Shown here piece after piece: positions 1-11,615 of a stretch of DNA of 64,000 nucleotides. The DNA lies in NCBI GenBank assembly GCA_022497145.1, contig MU385952.1:1-64000 (forward strand), in the 5' to 3' direction. The first letter of the stretch is position 1. Every line of letters begins with the position of its first letter. Position numbers and translations under genes: made by a program. Origin of the DNA: Rostrohypoxylon terebratum. Taxonomy: Eukaryota; Ascomycota; Sordariomycetes; Xylariales; Hypoxylaceae. The notes below the pieces were generated by a model. That model saw nothing but the letters and a program-made list of their open reading frames with translations. It was not told the DNA's origin and did no database searches.

Positions 1-391
1 GATTACACTTGACCTCTACGATTACTGTTACCTTAAAATCAAGACCCCCTTATGAAGCTATACTTACTAAGCCTAAGTATAGGTTCGTCACAAAACCGAT
101 CTATATCAGGGAAAAACCCTTTCTCCGAGCTCACTTTCTTCCCACGTCACAGAACCACCCTTCGACGCCTCAAAGCGGGGTAAAAACCTGAGATGGGACC
201 GTTAGTTAACATCCTACAACAAGATTCGAGCCTCCTTGCTTCTTGTAGCCACATGCTAAGGCACTGCCAGATATTCAGTTAACGACTAGGTATACCATAC
301 AGGCTCGGCAGGTGAAAAGGTACGAAAGAAGAAACCTCTGAGTTTTATGTAACGTGCTTCTGACTATCCGTGTTGATAGCTATCACTGAGA
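1..391. other. Non-coding sequence upstream of the BBE-like oxidase
   Basis: I see no supported gene here. A 60-codon open frame near the left edge looks like chance. The right part should carry the promoter and leader of the oxidase starting at 392. Confidence 0.5.
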
Positions 392-2259
392 ATGATTTAC
401 GGTGTCAAGCTCTTTATTATCGCTCTAGTCCATGTCACTGCAGTAAAGGCAGGTATTAATGTAAGTTGAGTGTGCATGGTAACGGAAAATTTTGGGACTG
501 ACACTGATGGAAACCGTAGCCTACAAAATGTAGATATCTACCCGGTGATGCCAATTGGCCTTCGCAGGATGAATGGACGACGCTGAATGATACCGTGGGG
601 GGTCGATTAATCGCTACCGTTCCTCTAGGGTCACCTTGCCATGATCCCACATACGACGAAGAGCTGTGTACTTCGCTAAAGGAGCGATGGCTGTACTCTG
701 GCATCCAGTAAGAAGCCCCCTTTTTCAATTAGGAATGTGCCTACCTTTCCTTGGTATTGCCAATATTTCATATTTATGCTAACGTATCTAGTCTTGAGTC
801 ATCTTCGTCTGTAATGGCACCCATATTTGCCAACCAGAGCTGTGACCCTTGGCAACCACAAAGTGAACCATGCACCCTCGGCAACTATGTCAGGTATGCT
901 GTCAATGTATCAAAGCCGGATGATGTTATCGCTGCGCTCAAGTTTGCCGATGAGAAAAATATCCGGTTTGTCATTCGCAACACTGGTCATGACTACTTGG
1001 GTAGATCCACGGGAGCCGGCGCGCTCTCCGTCTGGCTTCATCATCTGAAAGGCACGCAGATATTAGATTGGAATGACTCCTACTACGAAGGGAAGGCTCT
1101 CAAAGTTGGGGCAGGGGTCTTGAGTTATGAAGCTCTAGCTGCCGCGCATGCGGCAGGGCTCGTTGTGCTAGCAGGCGAGTGTCCCACGGTCGGGATTGCA
1201 GGAGGATATACCCAGGGCGGAGGACATTCAGCTCTAAGCTCAAATTTTGGCCTATCCGCCGATAACACACTCTCGTTTGAAGTCGTTACACCTACCGGCA
1301 AGTTTTTGACAGCTTCGCGAACGGAAAATCAAGACCTTTACTGGGCCCTCAGTGGAGGGGGTGGTGGCAACTACGGCGTTATTATTTCCATGACTGTTCA
1401 AACTCACCCAGATAACGTAGTAAGTGGCGCGTCGTTCATGATCAACGGCTCAGATGAGGACTCGGATCATGTCTTCAATGTGATAGATGCCTTCCACGCC
1501 GCTCTACCTGCGATCGTCGACTCAGGTGTAATGATCATCTACTACTTTACCAACACATTTCTACAAATCCCAGCCATGACTGCTTATAATAAGTCTTTAG
1601 AAGAAGTCGAACAGATTTTCCAGCCTCTTTCCGAATCTCTCTCTACCATAGGAGTGTCATTGAGGCCTAACCTCACGGAATTTCCAAGCTACTATGAGCA
1701 CTACGTTCATTACTGGGGTCCTCTTCCGGACGGAAACATTCAAGTCGGTGTCCAGCTCTTCGGGGGACGTCTGATACCCCGTTCAGTGCTTCCTAGCTTT
1801 TCGTCGACCGCGCGCAAGATCGCCGAAATGGGAGTGACCTTCATCGGCGTAGGTCTCAACGTTTCTCGATTCGGACAGGGAAATGCCAATTCAGTACTTC
1901 CTCAATGGCGTAATACGATTGCTCACTCAGCCCTTACTTTCCCGTGGAGTTTTCAGGTTCCATTTGAAGAAGGTGTTGAGACGCAACTGAATATGACCAA
2001 CAACGTACAGCCTATCGTCGAAGAAGCTACCCCAGGCGCGAGAGCTTATATGAATGAAGCCGACTTCCAGCAGAAAAATTGGCAAGAGACCTTTTTCGGG
2101 GTGGATTATCCAGAATTATTGAGAATTAAGAAGAAATATGATCCACGACACCTGTTGTATGCCACAGTTGGTGTAGGCAGTGAAGCCTATACTATCAGCG
2201 AGGATGGACGAATGTGCGGTACTGCCAATTCAGCTTCTAAGCCTGCCGCGGAGTTATGA
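392..2259 (+). CDS. Secreted BBE-like FAD-linked oxidoreductase
   Basis: Flavin oxidase of the berberine-bridge/oligosaccharide-oxidase family (FAD_binding_4 followed by a BBE domain); the substrate cannot be read from sequence. I read three exons: 392-460, 520-707 and 792-2259, with introns of 59 and 84 nt, giving 574 aa. Exon 1 encodes a hydrophobic signal peptide (about residues 1-20). Exon 2 carries a CRYLPGD segment and a W-T-T-L-N-D-T-V-G-G-R-L stretch typical of fungal members. The junction to exon 3 yields H-L-E-S-S-S-S ahead of a M-A-P-I-F-A-N-Q-S-C block, which supports the splice. Within R-N-T-G-H-D, His152 is the expected 8-alpha-histidyl FAD anchor. Cys216 in G-E-C-P-T-V-G is the likely second, 6-S-cysteinyl anchor. 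The C-terminal N-W-x-x-x-F-F-G-x-x-Y segment is the BBE motif. Several N-glycosylation sequons fit secretion. Family assignment is firm; exact role is unknown. Confidence 0.9.
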
Positions 2260-2344
2260 TTATGATATGGGATTGAATGAAAAGCTACGATTTTATCTTT
2301 ACTGTAATGCTGCAGATTAAAAAGCATTCATACCTCTTTTTCGT

Positions 2345-2949
2345 TTACCTCCTTTGCAACGCCCGCCATTCATCTTCCAACATGCTGAACAAGACCTGGT
2401 CGTGCCAGCCTCCGTCAAACCACATATAATCGCGTTGTCTCCCTTCTTCAGTGAACCCCAGCTTCTTATATAATTCACGGCACCCGTATTAAACGAAAAT
2501 GCTCCGATTTGAATACGATGCAGCCCCGCCATCTGGAAACCGTACCATAGCGCCCACTTGATTGCTTCGCCGCCGTACCCTTTTCCGCGGTATTCTTTCA
2601 CAATATCGATGCTGATATCCGACCATCTATGGTGCGCAAGACGCGGCGGGTTCGACTTCAGACATATGATACCAATTGGTTGTCCGGCGAACCCGGATGA
2701 AGGCGGTCCCATTTCGTGTGTGGGTAGACAAATGATGGCTCCCAATAGACATTTTTCAGCTACGTGCAGCTTGAACCCATTGCTCGCCTTCATGCTCTCA
2801 GGTTGCAGTAATCCGTAGCTAGAACCTGACTGCGCTTCCGTATCTTTCTGTATGAGGTTCACAAACGCCTCATCCTCGGGCGTATTTTCGACAGCGCGGT
2901 ACAGAAGCCGCTCTGAGTAAAAGGGGTTGAATGGTTTCGTGGGGGACAT
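2345..2949 (-). pseudogene. GNAT-family acetyltransferase, frameshifted near the C-terminus
   Basis: The frame from the ATG at 2949 encodes a GNAT N-acetyltransferase of the RimJ/ribosomal-protein-Ser-acetyltransferase type. It has an N-terminal S-E-R-L-L-Y-R strand, the acetyl-CoA loop R-G-K-G-Y-G-G-E-A, and a following G-A-F-S-F-N-T-G-A-V segment that normally leads into 'LYxKLGF'. In this sequence the frame slips at about 2470-2476. The expected L-Y-K-K-L-G-F-T-E-E-G continuation lies in the neighbouring frame and runs to a TAA at 2345-2347. One missing base would explain it. Uncorrected, the frame continues to 2317 with an unrelated tail. No GT-AG intron fits. It is either a sequencing/assembly deletion or a young pseudogene. 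Substrate unknown. Confidence 0.75.
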
Positions 2950-3307
2950 TGCTTCTAGAATGTTTGATTGTGATTATAACGGAGTTCTGGTTTTATGGAC
3001 CGGTTACCTGATAGGTACAGGCGAGTTCATCATTAATATACTATGCAATCTCTAACCTATTTAATATAGACTAACTGGATTTGTCTCGCCGAAAGTAGTG
3101 CAATTAGTCACGGATCCGCAGCCAATCATCTACAGAATTCAAAAGATATCCTGCCTGATTTGGAAGGTTCGTGTGAGAAGACAAGGGTTTCCATGGTATA
3201 TTTCTAAGCAGTATCCGTGGGTAACATTTGTAGGGCCTATTTAGTAATGGATATCTTCAGGCCAAGTTTAAGGTAAGTGATGCTTATGACCCTTCCCCTC
3301 CTAACGG
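2950..3307. other. Spacer upstream of GNAT, downstream of the protease
   Basis: No gene supported. It should hold the GNAT promoter on the minus strand and the 3' end of the protease transcript, which comes in from the right on the same strand. Confidence 0.4.
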
Positions 3308-4868
3308 CTACCTGAATTCAAACAACTATGAAGAAGTACGTTAGTTTAAATTAAAACCTTTTGTAATATCAAGAGAAAGTGGTGGGTATGACGTACCTTG
3401 TCCTTTCTAGATGGGATGAATGTTATCTCTGATGTGTCCTCGTAGCTCTGAGGGCTGTCTTCTAGCATCAGTAGGGCACCATCATCGAGGTCATCCATCC
3501 CCATGCATACTTGCTTCAAACTTTCCCCGCATTGTACCTGTATAGCAAAAGGTTTTCCTGGTTGGGCGATCAACGTTGTTATCTTAACCTCACATCGCAC
3601 ATCGAAACGCTTTGTAGTAGAAACGCTACCCTGACTACCCTTCATTGGATCCCATCTCACCCAGATAGGAGGTGATGTAGCAGCCTTCATCTTGTTAGAT
3701 CCTTTTTTACATCGTAGAGGCCTTAGAGAAAAGCCGTAGACAGCGTTCACTTCATTGGCTTGCGGCCTAGCTGATACAGGCAGTATATCAAATGACGTCT
3801 CGACTAGGCCGGGTTGGCCCACACGGACTTTTCCCTCATCAGATGGCTTGTTATCTGAGTTAGGGTCTCGCGGTATATGAAGATGCATAGTAAAGATTTC
3901 AGAGCCCCGATAATAAAGCGATTTGTCATGCCAACCAATATTGATCCAGTTAAATATGGTATGCCAAACGTCAAGGTTTAATCGTGATCCCCGGTTTCCC
4001 TGGCCCTTCTTCTCAAATCCGTAATTACTAAGCAGGTAACGTTAGATCTAATCCAAGCTTGTGGTTACAATTCGTGATAGCTGAAATGAAATCATAAACT
4101 CACTGAACTGCAACTACTGTCTCAACTCCGCGGAACCCTACCCATACTGGCCCTCCGCTCATGCCTTGTATGGTATCGGCCGTGTAATGTAATTGTTTGG
4201 AGGTTGCCCGAATACATGTACCTTGTGATCTGCTTGGGCTATTCGGAGGAGAGTCTCCTGGCATATATCCACTGACATACACTGAACTGTCTTGGAGAAT
4301 ATCTTTTTCATCTTTTATTGAGGTGTTTTCTCCTAGCATAAGATGAAATCCAAATCCGCGATGGCGACTCTTCTTGCCTCTCTGCAAGAGAATAATTCCG
4401 TAGTCATATATAGCATTCAGTTCATTTGGATCTTCGAAGTACCTCGGACAGACGCGAATCATTCCAGGTGTTACCGGAATATCCTCTTTTGTGCAAGGGT
4501 CATGGATTATCCTTATATTAGAGCAATAATGCTCAGGCTTGTCGACGAGATTGTGCCCAGCCGTCAGGATAACATCAAAATTGGGGTTCGGAACATTAAC
4601 GTAGAATCCATTGCCATGCCTTTCCTCTTTTCCGACAAATTCCAAGACCGTCTGTCAGTTTACCTATCACCCACACCAAACAAGAAGAATTTCACTCACC
4701 TCCCAATTTCTCGAAGGTTAACTTTACTACCCAGCCCTCCCATCGACGTGCAGGTACCATGAGGTCTATTCCAAAGCGTTCAGGTGTGGATATGTCTTCA
4801 TTTTTTTGGTCGGAATGATAGAGGTACTCGGGAAGTTTAAAGCTAGAATTCTGAGATGACTTCTCCAT
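3308..4868 (-). CDS. Trypsin-like (V8/Glu-specific type) serine peptidase
   Basis: Serine protease of the chymotrypsin fold, V8-like subgroup. The catalytic triad is visible: His in the T-A-G-H-N box, Asp in the A-I-Y-D-Y-G box and Ser in G-M-S-G-G-P-V-W. Exons as read on the minus strand: exon 1 from ATG at 4868 to about 4700; exon 2 about 4651-4104; exon 3 4027-3397 after a 76-nt intron; and a possible 18-nt last exon 3325-3308 ending in TAG. Joining exons 2 and 3 gives H-N-Y-G, which extends the protease fold. The exon 1/exon 2 join is unsettled. The obvious donor (after 4700) and acceptor (before 4651) leave mismatched phases, while an acceptor before about 4631 would keep frame. No signal peptide is seen at the proposed start, so it may be intracellular. 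A long C-terminal domain after the protease (about 180 residues) is not recognised. Confidence 0.7.
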
Positions 4869-5337
4869 TGTCGCAGCCCTCTTTGAAAGGAAATCTGTGG
4901 TTTGTAAGACTAAATAGAAAGAAAAGCTAGGCGCCTAGGCTAGAGATACCTAGTAAATTTATTATGGGAGCATGAACTAGGTACCTACCTATTTTATGTT
5001 AGGAAAAAAAAGGGGCCTAATTCTACCCGAAGTTGTGTCGGTGACGTGTATATCCCAATCGGCTTCACTCGAAGCACGGAGCAACAACATGCATCCATGC
5101 ACGCCTATGGAGTGTAGGAAATTATGTAGTACCTGTGAAGCACTACGCAGATAAGTTGCCCGGGGTTGATACCTATTCGCGCCCACGTAGCGTTGGAGAA
5201 GTCTCGATACCTAAGAGCTATAGACTATAGTATACCCTGTACCTCCCTACTGTACATCAATCTCCATGTTCCATGCTAACGATTCCAGACCCGTACTGCT
5301 ACAGAGACGTTTAGCCCCAAACTTTTCACCTATAACA
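4869..5337. other. Spacer between protease and lectin-like gene
   Basis: No gene supported. It contains several CCTAG/TACCTA-type short palindromic words common to the spacers of this window. Confidence 0.4.
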
Positions 5338-6376
5338 TCAAAAGTATATTATGATCTTCCTCCTTGATACCTTCATCTTTCGGGCAAGCTTTCGGGCCCC
5401 CCACCACTTGAGCCTGAATCCAGCCTGGGCCTTGTCTGATAGGATAAGTCTGCCAGTAGTATCTACATTCCCCAGAAAGGTTTTCTCTTTCGCTCCGTCA
5501 ACACTCCATAGAGCGCCGCCCGTGAGGATATAACTTTGAAAATTCCCGGTATCAAGATCCTTCGTCACACTGAAATTGTCGATGACGGTATCAAACTTAG
5601 TGTTCGGGAGTAAACTAGCTAGTAACAATAAGGCATAGCCCCTTGAGTCAGTAATACGTCCTAAATGTACCTAGCGGACCTTGATTGAAAGAAAAAACAA
5701 CATCTGAGAACTCACCTTTCCATTCTGGAGTGGAAGGATCAAGGGCCAAGTAACCGATCCCAGCATGTTCCTCGACGTAGAAGAGATATACCGTGTCATC
5801 AACGACCTCAAGGCACTGTGGTGTTCCCAGAATGGGGTTCCCATCGAGGGGGCCAAATGCTTTCCATTCGTCTTTACCCGCGCTCCTTATGCCGGCAAGG
5901 CGACCATTCACATCCTGATATGAGATCACTATCTCGCCTTCCGGGCCAATGGTTGCGCTCAGCTTGCTGTCAAGGGTAGTTTCAACATTCCACTTGCTTC
6001 CGAGCGGAGTCTCTTCCCATTCTTCAATGTCTTCGTTGTATGCACAGCATTGAATAGTGTTTTCTTGGTCAATAAACACGACGAGACGCTGTCGGCAAGC
6101 AATAGATGTTACATTAGAATGTGTACTGGGGGTCTCTTGTGGGGACGTCCATGAACTTACAAGGTCTTCCTCGAAACTAATTAGGTACGAAGCCGTAGTA
6201 TTGTCTTTCACATTCTCGGCAATCACGTTCTCGCTCAGGATGGTATCGCCCACCCAGTGCTTCTCGACAAGGTAACCGTCCCTGACGCTAAGGATGTAGA
6301 TTCCTCCACCCTCATTATCTGGTAGCTTGACGTAGCCGGCAGCAGCGAGACAACGGGCAAGATCTTGGGTGCTCAT
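5338..6376 (-). CDS. Fucose-specific-lectin-like six-bladed propeller protein
   Basis: Two exons, 6376-5716 and 5618-5338, are joined by a 97-nt intron (donor GTGAGT, acceptor TAG) and give 313 aa. That is close to the roughly 310-312 aa of Aleuria/Aspergillus fucose lectins. The protein has repeated blade-like units in which a Y/F-Q-D-x-N-G-x-L strand is followed by a Trp (for example I-S-Y-Q-D-V-N-G-R-L then E-W-K), the pattern of the fungal fucose-specific lectin family (PF07938). No signal peptide is seen, as is usual for these cytosolic or non-classically exported lectins. Sugar-binding Arg/Glu/Trp sets are only partly evident, so binding may be altered. The shorter upstream frame running to 5648 is the unspliced reading into the intron. 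Family call is moderate; a different beta-propeller is the main alternative. Confidence 0.6.
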
Positions 6377-7548
6377 GATTAAGAACTTGCTGGGTAAATC
6401 GAGACGTTGGTGTTCTGATTGTACTTAGGTACTCGTCTCGATCACTCCCCGAATGGCTTCTAGCCATGCCTTTTATAATGAAGCTGCCTATTTTAAGCCG
6501 CAAGTCTCACTTCACAAATTTCGAAGAGACATGTCGCTATACCGGAGAAACTGAGGCTCTGCGTGGGGGTACATGTATTCATACTACGATACTGATTGGT
6601 ATGGTGATTAACTGATTATCTCCACTATCCTTCCCTTTTTGGGCAAGATATCGAAGCTGAGAAATGTGGTGCATGTAACGTAGATCTCACACACGTCATA
6701 ATAGGTAGGTATATCACCAGGGTGCTCTATAGTCATGCTCGGGCACAATTAGGTGTAAATGCAATAGCAATGGCCAGTAAATAGATACGATTATCGCGAC
6801 GATCCACGACAAAGATTTGTCAGTTTGAATTTGGCCTATAGCGTCCAAGACGCCAAAAGTTGGCATTCACTACGTGGACATCGTCGGGCATCATGTCGCT
6901 TGCTTAGGCACAAAATGCCCCGTTCTAGTCAAATCGTAAGTCTAGTTCGAATCCTACAAAAGTAAAAGTCTTAGCACAAGATCAAAAAAACACATTTCTC
7001 CTTCATCTGGCTCGATGCGACATCCACCCCAAAATACCCCATGCTGCGAAAAATCATAGCCACGTATGCACCTAATAGGAAAAAACGTATCGAGGCTCCT
7101 TCTACTGTAGTTGTCGCCGTAACATCCATCCTACTCTTCTACACCGAGATCGACGGCTAATAATAGTGTGGATGGGTTGCATCACTGATTCACCTGGACA
7201 TTGTATAGCTTATATGGGACGATCATGTTGACTTGGAGATTCGGCTTCAGAGTAAACGTCATGATAGAGGCTCATTTACTGCCCGATCAACCATGTTCTG
7301 CCGTCGATGCATTTTTGAGAATCAGGCTCTGCAAGCCTTGAAGAAGAAGATGGAAGGCTGGACGGGGGAGATCACACAACTCAGTGAAGGAGAATGCGGC
7401 TTAAAATCGTCGGAAGTACCTGAGTAAGTACTTGTCTAGTATTTATATCTAGTATAGACATTCAATATCGTAGCTTTAGAGGCCAATTCAAGATCCTATC
7501 ATCAACATCAAATCCCCTTAGAACCAATTCTTCACTGATTCTTCCAAA
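6377..7548. other. Divergent intergenic region between lectin-like and ankyrin-vWA genes
   Basis: The flanking genes point away from each other, so this 1.2 kb should contain both promoters. I see no protein gene; a 64-codon frame at 7233-7427 has no recognisable features. Confidence 0.45.
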
Positions 7549-9400
7549 ATGACCCTTTATATTGATGCTGCGACGGGCGCTCTTACAAAGATAGCCCTAG
7601 AAGGCTACCTTACTAGTCACAATATCGATGATCCTAGTACGGAGAAAGGAAACGGCACCATTGGTATGACCCCTCTCGCCCTAGCCGCACGAAATGGCCA
7701 TGTCGATGTTGTCAAACTTCTCCTTGGCTACGGTGCTACGGTTGATGCCTTCTCTTCTCAATGGCGTACACCTCTTTGGATCGCAACGTCTCGAGGTCAA
7801 AGCGATAACCGGATAGAGATAGTCGACATCTTGTTGAAGCATGGAGCTGACCCGAAGTATTCTCACCCTAACCTCCTGAAAGGATCTACGCCACTTGAGA
7901 ATGAGCTCAAGCAGGGAAAGAATCCAGGTGTGATTCAGTTACTTGTACAGTATGGAGGTATCACAGATACTGCTTTAGAGCTATCTGCCAAACTTGGCCA
8001 CCCGGACATTGACGATGCTATGCGACCTATCGAGGAACGGCGTCATCTGCGCGATTTCTTCGTTAGCCTCATCACGGCACTCATCCTCTTCATCCTGAAA
8101 TGGCTCAATAGCAGTGTTTTGACAGAATATGCCAACAGCATCTACGATAAGTTCGGGATTAGCGGTAACAGGACAACCAACATGACCATGAGGGTTGAAG
8201 CTGTACGTCTACACTTCTCAGAATCTCCTGAGCCCCCTGAGTCCACCTTTGTCCTAGAGTCATCTAACTTTCTTCGCAGGAGATACCACGACCAAAAACC
8301 AAGGAAGAATTCCAAAAGAGCATTGGTGACTTCGTAGAAAAGAACAAGTTAGGGAAATTCTTCAGTAAGGACAGCGAGAAACTGCTGGAGAACATCACAG
8401 CGAAAGCAGTCGACCTACAGAACGACGCGAGTACAGTCTTGAGCCGACCAGAAAACACCGAGAACCTCGTGAAGGTCGCGCTTTACCAGCCTGTCATATA
8501 TTGCGGTAAGTATCCCTTTGATGTTATCATATCCCTTAGAGATATACTTGGTCGATATCCACTAATACTTTCACCAGATGACAGCGGGTCGATGAACCCC
8601 AGGAACAACCCTCAAGGCGAAGATCGCATGGAAGATCAGCGAGAATTAGTCGGACGAATCGCTGCAATCTGCACCAAGATTGTTCCGGATGATCTCGGTG
8701 TTCATCTGCGATTTATCAACAGCGAACCATCTCACAGCAACGACCTCGACACAGATTCTATCAAATCGACCATGGCTCAAGTGAAGCCAGCTGGATACAC
8801 CGAGATCGGCACCCGCCTTCGCGAACGAATTCTGGACCCCCTGCTGTACTCCCAGTACAATGACGAAGTGAAGAATATGAAAAGACCAATTCTTATCTCG
8901 ATCATAACTGATGGAGTCCCTTACGGAGGGAGAGGGTCAGCGGAAAACCTCAACACACTCCAGGACGAGATTATCAAATGCCAAGAGTACCTGCTTGAAA
9001 ACGGACTTCCGCTACGCGGTAAGTTGCTCATCGCATCGCCACATGGAGTTGGAACAGCCCGCTAACCCGTTCCGAAGCCGTGGTCTTCCAAATCAGCCAA
9101 ATTGGCAGCGACCCAAGCTCCAAGGAATTCTTGCAGCAGCTAAAGGATCAGAATCTCGAGAACGTATACATTACTTCACGTAAGTTCAACTCTCCCGCAA
9201 TATGTTGCTCGATCGCTAATATAAGCTTATAGAGCAACTTGATGCCAAGTTTCGCGAGCTCAATAACAACGAGAGAGATCTCGAGGCCTGGGTAAGAAAG
9301 CGCCTACCCTCAAGACCGATTGGCGAAGCTAACGAATTTTCTCATGTCGCAGCTATTCCAAACACTTCTTGAGCCGATTTTGGACAGAAGAACCGACTAG
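7549..9400 (+). CDS. Ankyrin repeat - membrane segment - von Willebrand factor A protein
   Basis: Six exons (7549-8202, 8280-8505, 8578-9018, 9078-9179, 9233-9291, 9353-9400) splice in frame to 509 aa. Residues about 38-135 hold two to three ankyrin repeats (T-P-L-A-L-A-A-R-N-G-H, then T-P-L-W-I-A-T). Residues about 169-187 form a strongly hydrophobic stretch that could span a membrane. Residues about 288-500 are a vWA domain. The metal-ion-dependent adhesion site is complete: D294-x-S296-x-S298, Thr368 in G-Y-T-E-I-G, and Asp405 in T-D-G. The intron inside the MIDAS aspartate codon (8506-8577) is confirmed by the exact D-D-S-G-S-M restored on splicing. Fungal vWA proteins of this kind are mostly uncharacterised. 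Ligand, partner and membrane topology are unknown. Intact MIDAS implies a functional metal site. Confidence 0.85.
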
Positions 9401-9857
9401 GCTAGGTTTACAATGCGCAAGCTTTCCTCGAAAGTTAAAGTAGATCTTGACTAAAGGGTCGGTGTGATACCTGGAAGGGAGGATGACTAGGTATGGATAT
9501 GGACCGGAAGTTTCATTGATTTATCATCCCACATATATGGAATTCATTCATTCATGTAGTTCTAGCTATGACGGAGGGGTGTTGTCGCGCGTGGAATTTC
9601 GGATTTTTCTTTCGTGTAGCAGTTATTTCTTTGGAAACCTTCATTTTATGATACCTACCCACGACTCTTGTTAGCTTAGCATGTACGCTAGATACCATGT
9701 ATTTTCTAGTTATAATTTATGTAGTAACCTGATCGACGCTCTCGAATGACTTGAAATTTCGATTGAACCTGACTGCAGCATGCTCTATTATACAGGGGAT
9801 ATTGAACGCGAGGTAGCGCGTGCGTAATCATACACTTGCCTATGAAAAATAAATGGC
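9401..9857. other. Convergent 3' spacer
   Basis: The vWA gene ends at 9400 (+) and the F-box gene ends at 9858 (-), so this holds two 3' UTRs. A 63-codon frame inside it is not supported. Confidence 0.45.
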
Positions 9858-11615
9858 TTAATAACGTATAAATTTACGCCATATACTTCGTTTTCCATCG
9901 CCGATAATTTCAGGTATCTCATCCCCGAAACTCCATACAATATATGATTGCCTAACGACCAAGAGCAAGAAATCATCGTCTCCCACTAGTCTTCGAACCC
10001 CACGTATCAAGGGGGGGTATATGCTTGTAATGTCCGCGGGACTTGTCTTGAGCGGCCCATTAAAATCCAGTACGAAATCTGCATCCCATTCATCTGGGTC
10101 GGAAGTCATTCGCTGTCGGCGTAAAGGACCGTTTGACCCGTTGTTTGTCGTTGAGTAGAAAGGGGTGGGACCGTATTTTTCGAAGGGTCGTGCACCACGA
10201 GCGCAGGGGTGGAGGGACAAGACGGCGCCTCGGGAACTATCCGTATCGCTTGCGGTTATTCTATTGTTCCTAATTTGATATACGCTTCCATGGTTGTGGG
10301 AATCTATGCGATGGTAATGAGGAATTGTGAAGGTCTTAGTATAAATGTTGAAACAAACGGATACGAGAATGCTGCTCTTCGGAGGACATGAAGGTTCGCG
10401 GGTCGTCTCTGGAGTCTCAGATGCAGCATTCATCAGGCAATAGCCGCCGAATGAATCGACTTTCTCCCATCGTAGATTTGAAAAATCTCCGGGATCCACG
10501 ATTACATCAGCCCATTTACTTCTATCTAAGCAATAGGTAGCAACTAGTTGTCCGTCGCGGAATTCGTTTACCCGGAGTTCTTTCTGAGGGGCAGGTTCGT
10601 ATGTGATGACGAAGAAAACATTATCTTCCGTTGGTGAGATAATGAAATCTAGCAGAGTACCGGTTCGAACAAGACGTGAGCCGATATTGTGGGAGGGTGT
10701 AAACTGTCCTAAGACGAAGTTGTATGGATGCGCCGTTCCAACTGGCCCCTTTTCATAGCAACCGGCCATGTCAATGTACTGTGGTTCTTGACCAAACTTC
10801 CATAAAAACACCTCGGCGTTTCTGCTAAGAACGAGAATTTTCTCTCCCTCAGTAATACAGCGAACAAACTCTTCCGGGACTTGAGTGGAGTGAAGACGAT
10901 CTAGTTCGAGATGCCAAGCGTTCAGGGTCCTCTCGCGCCCCATAAGAAGCAGCTTATCACTCATCGCAGTCTTGTAACCCCGTTTCTCCTCGCGATTGTT
11001 GGGGAATATATATGCCCTCCGTTTTCTTGTCCGTATATCGTCGACGACGGCAAGATAAGGGAGAACATACGCTTCCGGCCACCAGGCAATTCGACCATTA
11101 TCATACATCATGAAACGCGGGTAGTGAGTAGCGTCAGTGCCAAACTCTAGTCCATCTACATCTTCATATGCATGGACACCTCCTTCCGCAAGTGGAACAT
11201 CCTTGCACAAGGTGAAAAGTTGGTCGTCTTCCAGAGACATCTCATGGTGAAGAGCGGAAGCGAACCTGCCACTCATCCGCCTTTGGATTTTATGAAGGGC
11301 CTGGCGGAATACCTCGCTTAAATCCTGGTCTTCGGTGGCAGACCTACGGATGTGTTCCTCGAGGCCTGGGAACCACCGTTGCGCGAGTTTAGGCCATATT
11401 TCATCGCTCAACCAAATGGCTCTCCATTGACGGCAAACGCTAAGGCCAGCGTCTATATCCTTTGGTTCTAACTCGGCAAGAATGAATGAATGTAACTCAA
11501 AGGGAAGACGGCTGACGATGTCAGGTTGGGTGCTTTCGGCGCTTGCGACGCTTGGCGGTTTCTGCGCATTTTCCGGGTGGTAGAATCGCGTTAAGAGGGA
11601 TTTCATGATAGCCAT
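9858..11615 (-). CDS. F-box domain protein
   Basis: Single-exon gene of 585 aa with no frame breaks. Residues about 33-80 form an F-box: I-V-S-R-L-P-F-E-L, then a C-R-Q-W-R block and W-x-x-L-A-Q-R-W. F-box proteins act as substrate receptors of SCF ubiquitin ligases by binding Skp1. The remaining roughly 500 residues contain many short beta-type segments (W-x-F and Y-I-x-M stretches) but no repeat I can name; fungal F-box proteins of this size often carry a degenerate propeller there. The target is unknown. Start at the first ATG; a second Met lies three codons on. Confidence 0.85.
   Translation of the reverse strand: MAIMKSLLTRFYHPENAQKPPSVASAESTQPDIVSRLPFELHSFILAELEPKDIDAGLSVCRQWRAIWLSDEIWPKLAQRWFPGLEEHIRRSATEDQDLSEVFRQALHKIQRRMSGRFASALHHEMSLEDDQLFTLCKDVPLAEGGVHAYEDVDGLEFGTDATHYPRFMMYDNGRIAWWPEAYVLPYLAVVDDIRTRKRRAYIFPNNREEKRGYKTAMSDKLLLMGRERTLNAWHLELDRLHSTQVPEEFVRCITEGEKILVLSRNAEVFLWKFGQEPQYIDMAGCYEKGPVGTAHPYNFVLGQFTPSHNIGSRLVRTGTLLDFIISPTEDNVFFVITYEPAPQKELRVNEFRDGQLVATYCLDRSKWADVIVDPGDFSNLRWEKVDSFGGYCLMNAASETPETTREPSCPPKSSILVSVCFNIYTKTFTIPHYHRIDSHNHGSVYQIRNNRITASDTDSSRGAVLSLHPCARGARPFEKYGPTPFYSTTNNGSNGPLRRQRMTSDPDEWDADFVLDFNGPLKTSPADITSIYPPLIRGVRRLVGDDDFLLLVVRQSYIVWSFGDEIPEIIGDGKRSIWRKFIRY

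Noticed and set aside
6895..6965. T-arm-like GTTCGAATCC suggesting a tRNA
   Set aside because: No matching T-stem, anticodon arm or acceptor stem.
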